NCBI RefSeq assembly: GCF_000002985.6
Contig: NC_003284.9
Span: forward strand, 186,001-250,000
Direction: 5' to 3'
Source of the DNA: Caenorhabditis elegans
Lineage: Eukaryota; Nematoda; Chromadorea; Rhabditida; Rhabditidae
DNA: 64,000 nucleotides
A program made the translations under genes and the position numbers. Numbering within the stretch: position 1 is the stretch's first letter; each line of letters opens with the position of its first letter. The notes beneath the pieces are model-generated. The model made no database searches. It worked only from the letters and a program-made list of their open reading frames with translations, and was not told the DNA's origin. Positions 56,291 through 64,000 of this stretch are shown here, one piece after another.

Positions 56291-59200
56291 TTAAAGATGA
56301 CGAGCATGGTGCATTTTGACACGGACGAGATACTTGAGCTGAATTTGATCGACATCATACACAATGAATCTGGAAAAATTTGATTTTTAGCATTAATTTT
56401 TCCAGAAGCGCTTACTCATTATAAAGCAAGTGATAATCGACATTCTGTTTTCCTTGAAGTTGCATGTAAGTGAGGCCCAGTGGAACGGTATAACCATCCG
56501 GATTCTTGTAACTTCCAATTTCTCGTGGACATTGGCGGCCTACTCCCTGCACAGACTGGAAGCCTGCTGGCAGAGTTTGTCTCGAAACATTCTTCGAAGC
56601 CATCAACTGTTGCACGTTGCCGAGTGCCACGTCACAGAGCAGAAGATATGCTTCTTCTTTGGCGTTGGCCTGAAATTGAAAATATCGATTTTTTGATTGA
56701 AATTATTGATTTTTTAAAATTGAACTTGTCTATTTTTGATCAAAAATTTCGATTTTTCATTTAAATTATTGACTTTTAATGAAAAGTATCGATTTTTAAT
56801 GGAAATTATTGATTTTTGATTGAAAATTATCGATTTTTGATAGAAATTACAGATTTTTTGATAGAAATTATCGATTTTTTTTAAATTGAAATTTTCGATT
56901 TTTAATGGAAATCATCGATTTTTCAATGAAAAAAAAAACAAATTTTATTTTTTCTCGATTTTCATGCAAATTTGCTCCCAATTTTTCTCCAACTCTTACC
57001 CTGCAATAGAAGAAACTTTTGCTGAACATATCAGCAAAATAGACGCCCTTTCCGAACATATATCCAGAAACTGGAGCCTCCGGTGGCGCAATTCGAAGTC
57101 CTTGACCCAAAATTCCGGCGAAATTCATTTTTCCTGATCCGTGCCACAAAAGACGTCGATTTCCGATGTGTCGTTTGAATTTCGACGATTCATTGTCTCG
57201 GTTCACTTTTAGAATCTGGAAAAAAACAATGTTTTTCGAAAAATTTAGTAATTTTTCTTTTTTTCTGGATTTTAAAGGAGGAGTAGCGTCGGTCGTTTTT
57301 TTTTTGAAATTTTGCAAAAACCAATAAATCCATAAATTCACAATTTGTCTGGAATTTTATGGAGACTGCCGAACGAACTGTCTCAAATTTTTTTTAAAAT
57401 AGAATTTTTCAGAACGTTTTATTCAAAAAAATACCTATCAGGGGTGTGCGGCAAATTTGCCGATTTGCCGAGCACGGCAAATTTCAAAAAAGTAGATTTG
57501 CCGAATTTGCCGAGCTCGGCAAATTTCAAAATTTGCCGCACACGTCAAAAATTTGACAGTACAATTTTGACTAAAACTGTTGATTTTTTTGCCAAAAATT
57601 TAGTAAAATGACAACAAATTGAGTTATTTTATTTTGATGTTTAAGCAGACACACTACACGGAACTTGTTCAGAAACCAGAGGTGTGTTGAGAATTCAGTA
57701 GTTTTGGTGCTCCAAAAAAAATATATAATTTTTCCGAGTTTGTTAAGCACGGCAAATTTGCCGAATTTGCCGTGCTCGGCAAATATTGAGATTTGCCGCA
57801 CACAAAAAATAATGCCCTTTGAAAAATGAAAGGTGGTGTAATCGAATTTTTTAAATTTCGTTAAAAATACTGGCCAGTCGAAAACGCAAGATAATTACAT
57901 TGTTTACTCAAAATTTGACGGTAATTTCAAAAAAGTTAGTTTCCAGCCGCTTGACAAGTTGGTCAATTTTCCAATTTTAACTAATTTTAGGCCATTTTTT
58001 GAGCCGTCATAACTGTTTTTTGATAAGTTTTCAAAAAGTTTCATTATGAAATTCGGTGTTTTCAGACAATTTTCGAGTCTGATAAAGCAATAACAAAATT
58101 CGATTACACCACCTTTAATTTTTCAAAGGGCATTATTTTTAATTTAGCCTAAAAATTATCCATTTTTCATGTTCTGAAAAATTCAATTTTTAGTGAGTTT
58201 TTTTTTGCTCTAAACGACAGAGTGTTTAAAAAAATTCATAGAATTTTTCCAAAATTTTTAAAATGATTTTTCAGTTTTGCAAAAAAAAAATTATTTTTGC
58301 GCTTTCCGGCAATACAGAATGGTTTTTTTCTTGTTTTTTTTTTAAATTTAAAACAACCGGAAAAAGCTGGAAAACGCAAAACTCACTTGCGCGGGAATTC
58401 AAAATAAATTCAGGTTTTTTTTTTGAAGAATTTAAAAATTGTTATATAATTTTGAAAATTTCAGAATTCAATAAATTTTTTTCCAGTTATGTTCTGTAAA
58501 TTGGGACTTTTTCTGTCATTTTGGGCAAAAAACCGCAATTTTCGATTTTAATTTCCATTTTTAATCCAATTTTAAATCTCTACGAACATCAATCAGCTCG
58601 ACTTTCAAATCATGAGTGGCTCCGTGAGTATTCTTCAAATATTGATGAATCATATTCCAATCATCACAGCCTTGTTGTAGTGGTTCCATAATACATTTCA
58701 ATTTTCGATAATTAATATCAACTGGATCAATACTCAATGACGTTGATGCTGGAACATCTCCACCGCTGATTTGATCATACGCGAATTTGATGTCGAGAAG
58801 GGCGTTGAGCATGTTGTTTTTCTCCTGAAATTTCGCAAAAATTCAGTGTTTCGTTGGTTTTCCTGAGCTTGGGAATTCTTTTTTTTTTTTTGAATTTTCT
58901 TCAAAAAAAATCACAAACATCGGATTTTTTGAAGGTTTTCCTGAATTTGGAGATTAAAAAATTGTTAAGAAAATTTTTCAAAAAATCGGTTTTTTTTGTT
59001 GGAATTTTAAAATTTTTGTTGGTTTTCCCGAATTTGTGGATTTTTTTTAATTTTCTTCAAAAAAAAAATCCCAAAAATCGGTTTTTTAAAGGTTTTCGTG
59101 AATTTGGGGATTTAAAAAAATTCGAAATTTCGAAAAAAAAACGGTTTTTTGTTGGATTTTCTGAATTAGGGAATTTTTTTTTTTGAATTTTCTTCAACAA

Positions 59201-62166
59201 ATTCAGAAAAATCGGTTTTTTTTGCTGGAATTTTGTTTGGTTTTCCTGAATTTGAAGAACTTTTTCTGAACTTTGTTTCAAAAAAATTCACAAAAATCGA
59301 ATTTTTTGAAGGTTTACCTGAATTTGGGGGATTTTTAAAAAAATTGTTTAGAAAATTAATAAAAATCGGTTTTTTTCGTTGAAATTTTCGAAATTTTAGT
59401 TTTTAATTAAGAAATTCACAAAAATCGGATTTTTTGAAGATTTTTCAGAATTTGGGGATTTTTTAGATAATTTTTTTCAAAATAATCACAAAAATCAGTT
59501 TTATATTGTTGGAATTTTGGTTGGTTTTGATGAATTTGGGATACTTTTTCTGAACTTTGTTTTAAAAGAAGTTCACAAAAATCGGATGTTTTTTTAAAGG
59601 TTTTCCTGAAATTGATGACTTTAAAAAAAAAAAAAATTTCCAAAAAAATCACAAAAATCGGTTTTCTTTTGCTGGAATTCTGGTTGGTTTTCCTGAAATT
59701 GGAGATTTTTTTATAAATTGTTAAGAAAATTGATAAAAATCTGTTTTTTTTTTCGAATTTACGAATTTTTTATTTATATTCATTTATTTTCACATATCAC
59801 AGTTAAAATGCGATGCGCGCATAGTGTTTTTGGCGTGGATCGCGAGTGGGAGAAAAAGGAACCGGAAATGATGCGCATTGTGCGTCCATCGCGAATTTGA
59901 GATGCATTTTGCGAGCATCGCAATCAGGGGTGGGCGGCTAATTTTTCGGCTAATTTCGATTTTCGAGTTTTTCAGCTAGTTTTCATGGAGCAATTTTTAT
60001 AATTATGCATATGAACTAAAGAAGAAGTCTTGAGCAACGAATTAAAGAAATGAAAACTTTCAAAAATTCCCACGTTTTTCTTTTCATTGCCTTGAAGCAC
60101 ATTAGCCGATCGGCTAACGGCTAACGGCTGACGGCTAACGGCTAATGGACAGAATTGTGTCGTTCAGGAAAAAATATTTAGTTTTATTAATTCGTTGCTC
60201 AATACTTCTTCTTTAGTTCATACACAAAATTATGAAAATAGCTACATGAACACTAGCTGAAAAACTCGAAAATTGAAATTAGCCGAAAAAGTAGCCGCCC
60301 ACCCCTGATCGCGAACATAAATTATGGGCACATTATGGATTCTCCTTTCTGATAATAAAACTACTAAACCCTGCAAATTCTGAGCATTCAAGCCAATTAG
60401 TTGAACCAAAATACATTCATTAACAGAGCAAAGTGAGTTAACATTTTTTCAAAACAACAAAAAGAAAACATTAGTAACAAAAAATGGAACTCATAATAAC
60501 AATAACAAAATTATCGAATCATCATCGTAGCCAATTCGGTTCTCGAAGTTGGACAAGTCATCCGGATCCGTTCTCCCTTTGCGTCCACAGCTATTGCCTT
60601 CATCGCTGAATTTTCCATCAGTGTTTTTAACGTGTAGTATTCCAACTCCAAGCTTCGTGTATTCTTTTCCTTGGAATTAGAACAAATATACTGAAAAATG
60701 AACATGGTCCATTAAAACTATGCTTCGAAACTAACTTGCTGCTGAGCACTGCGTCCAGATCCTGATCTTCGTCAGTCTCCATCTGTTGAAGTGTAATTTT
60801 CCTTCTTCATCCTCGCCAACTTCTCGTTTTGCCTGATTCTGATTCTCCATGACTTTCTGTGCGAGACCCGCGAACCCACTGAACTTCGGTGTTTCCTTCG
60901 GCTTGTCACCACTGAAAATTCGAAATGGATTTATGATTATTTTTATACACCAACTTTTTTCCCAAAAAAGCAACTGAAGAATTATGATTTTTCCTAGAAT
61001 CGACCGCTTTCAGTGTATTGAATGGTGGTTTTTTTGAATAATAAAACTTCAGAAAAATTGATTTTTGGGTATTCCAACTATTTGTTTTTTTTATTTTTCA
61101 GGAAATCCTCTAAAAATTTCATAGTTTTTCGGATTTTTTTCTTTCAAAAATGGACCTTAAAATGGACCAAAAACCCGACCTCATTAGCAAAATGCTACAT
61201 TCATATTGATGAAAATTTTCAAAAAACTAGCCGAATTTGGCTAATAATCTAGAAACTTTGTCATATTTGGCAGGATTTTAGCTAAATTTATGAAAAAATT
61301 ACATCCAAAACAGGGGTGTGCGGCAAATGGAAAAAATTGCCTAGCTCGGCAAATCGGCAATTGCTGGTTTTTTTAAATTTGCCGAATTCGGCAAATTTGC
61401 CGAGCTCGGCAAGTCGGCAATTTTCGGCAAATCGGCAAATTTGCCGCACACCCCTGATCCAAAACTGTCGGTTTTCAAATTTTCTAAAACAAAAATTTTC
61501 GGATTTTTCGTTTTTCCGAAAATTCAAGAAATAGAAAATTTTTAAAATTTGGTAATTTCTAATTTTTAGAAAAAAAATGTCTGTTTTCTTTTGTAGAAAA
61601 GGAATTTTGGTTACTTTTCCTAAATTTGGGGAATTTTTTAAAAAAATTCTCAAAAATCGGTGTTTTTTTAATTGGAATTTTTGTTAGTTTTCCAGAATTT
61701 TGTAAATTTTTTAAAGAAAATTATGGGTAGAAAAGGAAATATGATTTAAAAAATTGAATTTTATGGTAAATTCTTTTCACTTTTTTCTTGATTTTCCATA
61801 AATTTTCTACCTTAATTTTATGAAAACTATCAATCGGCTCGGGCACCCGCATTCCAAAATTATGCGGAATAATCGTGTAGAACTTGTTACTAAAATCCAA
61901 AATTTTTGAAGCATCAATGGGCAGCTTGACAAGCAAATCACTAATATCATTGAGAACTTCAAAAGCCAAATTGATTTGATTATGTGATAATCTTCCAAGC
62001 GGCATTTTGTTCACATCTATTTCAAACGATTTTAATGCAGATTTCATGTTTTCAACGTCGAAAATTGACATTACAACTTCTTTTACAGATTTTGGAAGTA
62101 GAGTTTTTGATCCTGGAGTGATTTTTGATCCTGGAGTGATTTTTTTTTTGTGTCCGTTATTTGTGC
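56291..62166 (-). CDS. parp-1: PARP1-type poly(ADP-ribose) polymerase, 5'-truncated
   Basis: Minus-strand exons 62166-61811, 58824-58588, 57215-57000, 56669-56416 and 56369-56291 are all in phase; stop TAA at 56291-56293. They encode the helical regulatory domain ([71 protein letters not shown]) and the ADP-ribosyltransferase domain with H ([17 protein letters not shown]), Y ([17 protein letters not shown]) and E (LLYNEFIVYD) all present. It resembles PARP1 more than PARP2 (KMPLG versus KAPLG). Zinc fingers, BRCT and WGR domains have no exons here: upstream of 62166 the sequence changes to a kinase fragment on the other strand. Exon 62166-61811 has ITPGSK in direct duplicate. The 2,986-nt intron 58825-61810 contains another gene fragment and two MITEs. 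Probably a truncated copy; the catalytic frame is open. Confidence 0.85.
57442..57800. mobile_element. hAT-type MITE remnant, duplicated copy
   Basis: Copy of 48026-48384 made by the 9,416-bp tandem duplication. It lies in the PARP intron between 57216 and 58587. Confidence 0.7.
57826..58124. mobile_element. TTAA-family MITE, partial, duplicated copy
   Basis: Copy of 48410-48708, in the same PARP intron. Confidence 0.8.
58850..59760. repeat. Degenerate long tandem repeat in a PARP intron
   Basis: About five diverged units of roughly 180 bp with the recurring string AAAATCGGATTTTTTGAAGG, then TTTTCCTGAATTTGG and TTGTTGGAATTTT. F/K/L-rich open frames on both strands here are repeat artefacts. 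Confidence 0.75.
59925..60307. mobile_element. hAT-type MITE with GGCTAACGGCTAA core
   Basis: Termini CAGGGGTGGGCGGCTA and TAGCCGCCCACCCCTG are perfect inverted repeats. Flanking 8-mers ATCGCAAT and ATCGCGAA match at 6 of 8 positions, fitting an old hAT 8-bp target duplication. The arms are further inverted (GAACTAAAGAAGAAGT opposite ACTTCTTCTTTAGTTC), around CGGCTAACGGCTAACGGCTG. Confidence 0.88.
60511..60911 (-). pseudogene. Gene fragment nested in a PARP intron, unrecognised
   Basis: Exons 60911-about 60740 ([38 protein letters not shown]) and 60690-60511 ([50 protein letters not shown], stop). In the first, the frame after DEEGK looks wrong ([10 protein letters not shown]); one extra A would give [20 protein letters not shown], so a one-base deletion in an A run near 60796 is likely. 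Splice phases between the two exons do not match cleanly either way. It has the same strand as PARP and lies wholly inside the 58825-61810 intron with its own stop, so it is an inserted or nested fragment. Family not recognised. Confidence 0.5.
61311..61456. mobile_element. hAT-type MITE, complete, 8-bp target duplication
   Basis: 146-bp element with termini CAGGGGTGTGCGGCAAAT and ATTTGCCGCACACCCCTG. It is flanked by perfect 8-bp direct repeats ATCCAAAA (61303-61310 and 61457-61464). The interior is made of GGCAAATTTGCCGAGCTCGG palindromes. It lies in the PARP intron. Confidence 0.95.
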
Positions 62167-62304
62167 CTGAAAATTTTAGAGTTTTTAGGTAGAAAAAGCA
62201 TAGAATATGAGCGAGATTTTTAGATATATTTTACATTGCCTTTCTAGAGTTCAGGGAATTTTTTTTCTCAAAGCTTAAATCGCCAAAGCACTGTCTTGCC
62301 TCAG
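62167..62304. other. Breakpoint gap between two truncated divergent genes
   Basis: 138 bp separate the first PARP exon (-) from the first kinase exon (+). Both genes lack their 5' halves, so the gap marks a rearrangement junction, not a natural promoter. No element ends were recognised. Confidence 0.5.
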
Positions 62305-63802
62305 CTGGAAAAACCAAGAATAAGGATCCCAGCCAACGGACAATGGAGGAGATACCCGAACACGAGGGATACAAATTCCGAGTTGCCAGACCACGTACGG
62401 ATTTCCGCGGAACTCATCAATATGCTTCGCCGAACGCTCATATGCTCATTGAACTGGTTGATATCTTTCATGGCATTCAAAAATTATCAACGATTTTTCC
62501 AATTTCAGGGACGCCATGACGACATTTGGTCGCTGATGTACATGGTGGCCGAGTCCTTTGTCGAGCTACCATGGACGAGATGCGAGGAGACCGAAGTGGA
62601 GCATTACATGAATCAGTCAACCATTCTTCGTCTGTTCAGTGACGGTGAGAAGCTTTTGAAAACTTGACACTTGTCTTAATTTTTTGCAGAAAAGAACCCG
62701 ACCCGGTTGAACGCAGATATGAGACGTCAATTGGACGAGATTGATTCGATGCTGAAGGCTTCAAAGTACTATGACAGTCCAAATTATGATGCCGTTTATC
62801 AATTCTTCAAAGATTCGATGGCAAAAGCCAAAGTCACTTGGGATACTCCATTCGATTGGGAGATTGGCAACACGTTATCCGAGGAAACGTCGAAGGGCGT
62901 CAAGCGCAAGATGGGGGGACCATGGGAGAATCCTGGGCTCTTTTTCACGGTTTTACAATAATCGACATTTAAAGGTGGTGTAGTCGAATTTTTTATTGCT
63001 TTATTAGCATAAAAATTGTCTGAAAACACCGAATTTCATAATGAAACTTCTTGAAATCTTCTCAAACTAAAAGTTATGACGGCTCAAAAAATGGCCTAAA
63101 ATTAGATGAAATTAGAAGTTTGATCTACTTGCCAAGCGGCTGGGAACAATTTTTTTGAAATCACCGTCAAATTTTGAGTATTTATAAAATGCAATTATCT
63201 TGCGTTTTCAACTCGATTTAGATATTTTAAAGTCGATGGACGGCGAGATTTTTAATTTTTTAATCAAATCTCGCGGTCCATGGACTTTAAAATACCTAAA
63301 TCGAGTTGAAAACGCAAGATAATTACATTGTATACTCAAAATTAGACGGCAATTTCAAAAAAGTTAGTTTCCAGCCGCTTGACAAGTCGGCCAAATTTCA
63401 AATTTTAACTAATTTTAGGCCATTTTTTGAGCCGCCATAACTTTTCGTTTGAGAAGTTTTCAAGAAGTTTCATTATGAAATTCGGTGTTTTCACACAATT
63501 TTGAGTCTAATAAAGCAATAAAAAATTCGACTACATTGCCTTTAATAGTCTTTAACATGAATAATTTTCAGAAAGGTTGCTGGGCTGGACTCAAGTTCAT
63601 TCCAGAACTGACACCAAAATCTGCTCCAACATCAAAGAAGCAAAATTTGCCAAAGTCATCTTCGAAAGGAGGGAGAGCAGATCGTCAAATGAGCAAAGAA
63701 GACTCGGCTGATGGTGATGATGTAGTTGTGAATCAAGGTACGCCGGCGCAGAAGTCAGCGAAGCAAGAGAAGAAGGAGAAGACGGTTGAAGAGAATGTTT
63801 AG
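62305..63802 (+). CDS. CK1/TTBK-like kinase, 5'-truncated
   Basis: Exons 62305-62456, 62509-62644, 62690-62949 and 63572-63802, all in phase. They encode the activation segment (RPRTDFRGTHQYASPNAHML), subdomain IX with its Asp (GRHDDIWSLMYMVAE), the CK1-family C-lobe (LDEIDSMLKASKYYDSPNYD; YQFFKDSMAKAKVTWDTPFD), then a basic S/K-rich tail (SAPTSKKQNLPKSSSKGGRA) and stop TAG at 63800-63802. Worms have a large CK1/TTBK-like expansion, mostly germline. The ATP-binding lobe and the HRD and DFG motifs have no exon in the 138 bp between it and PARP, so the gene is cut off and cannot be an active kinase as it stands. The donor ACG|GTTTTACA before the last intron is inferred from phase; that intron holds a TTAA MITE. 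AATAAA follows at 63837. Confidence 0.82.
62973..63541. mobile_element. Palindromic MITE with TTAA target duplication
   Basis: Termini AGGTGGTGTAGTCGAATTTT and AAAATTCGACTACATTGCCT; TTAA on both sides (62969-62972 and 63542-63545). The central inverted repeat pairs CAACTCGATTTAGATATTTT with AAAATACCTAAATCGAGTTG. It is the longest member of the family in the window and sits in the last kinase intron. Confidence 0.9.
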
Positions 63803-63836
63803 ATTGATAACTAGTGTAGAATGATGACTCGGTGAA

Positions 63837-63842
63837 AATAAA
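63837..63842 (+). promoter_or_regulatory. Polyadenylation signal of the kinase gene
   Basis: AATAAA 35 bases after the stop codon at 63802, in a T-rich context typical of worm 3' ends. Confidence 0.75.
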
Positions 63843-63894
63843 GATTTATTTTGATGATTTACGTTTTTACTATTTACCAGATATGAAGATAACT

Positions 63895-64000
63895 TAAAGG
63901 TGAAGATAACTTAAAGGCGAAATTGGAGACTTTGCTTTTTGAGTATTGGTCCAAAACTACCGAATTTCGTAATGAGACGTTCTGAAAATGTTTCAAAAAA
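63895..64000. mobile_element. Start of another TTAA-family MITE
   Basis: ACTTAAAGG repeats, then CGAATTTCGTAATGAGACGT near the window end, resemble the TTAA-family arm (CGAATTTCATAATGAAAC). Cut off by the window edge. Confidence 0.45.

Noticed and set aside
39597-58437. Toxin-antidote locus of the peel-1/zeel-1 or sup-35/pha-1 kind
   Set aside because: Considered because of duplicated divergent genes, but both proteins are explained as transposon products with transposase features.

Overview
The window reads as nematode DNA, almost certainly Caenorhabditis and of C. elegans type. Exons are short, introns are short with TTTCAG acceptors, and intergenic DNA is dominated by AAAATTTTCG-type low complexity. 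It also holds Caenorhabditis-type material: SPK domains, a CK1/TTBK-like kinase of the worm-expanded kind, palindromic TTAA elements, hAT-type MITEs and long G tracts. The species is an inference. No rRNA gene, intact tRNA gene or CRISPR array was seen.

Region by region. 1.8-5.3 kb (+): the last four exons of a Chk2-like kinase, with an intron carrying about 55 copies of a 32-bp minisatellite. 6.8-11.8 kb (+): an XMAP215-like TOG-domain gene with one frameshift. 13.0-21.7 kb (+): a DDX46/Prp5-type DEAD-box helicase broken by a stop codon, a frameshift and loss of the Walker A exon(s); foldback and TTAA elements sit in its introns. 23.1-25.4 kb (-): two SPK domains followed by the last two exons of plastin/fimbrin, which can splice in frame into a chimera; an inverted partial SPK copy lies at 25.9-26.2 kb. 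28.7-29.7 kb (-): a SET-domain gene. 30.1-31.5 kb (-): an unrecognised gene ending in a K/E-rich tail with a frameshift. 31.5-36.7 kb: mostly transposon-like or anonymous DNA. 36.8-39.1 kb (+): an unrecognised two-exon gene with an acidic tail.

39.6-46.6 kb is a complete 6,991-bp Mutator-like element (MULE): 9-bp target-site duplication, about 0.9-kb terminal inverted repeats (TIRs) full of CTTTGACTACC units, a 12-exon transposase on the minus strand, and a divergent second gene on the plus strand whose N-terminus copies that of the transposase and whose C-terminus looks like an MSP/PapD fold. The MULE plus the 3' end of a neighbouring PARP gene have been tandemly duplicated (period 9,416 bp, essentially identical copies), and the junction at about 49.03-49.05 kb carries a short filler. 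The second copy joins a 5'-truncated PARP1-type gene (56.3-62.2 kb, -). One of its introns contains a further gene fragment and hAT MITEs. At 62.3-63.8 kb (+) is a CK1/TTBK-like kinase missing its N-lobe.

The genes do not form a pathway. Most are 5'-truncated or frameshifted pieces of otherwise conserved genes (helicase, TOG, plastin, PARP, SET, kinase), so the window looks like a transposon-rich chromosome-arm region where gene fragments accumulate. The most unusual unit is the MULE with its inverted-duplicated second gene and its precise tandem duplication.
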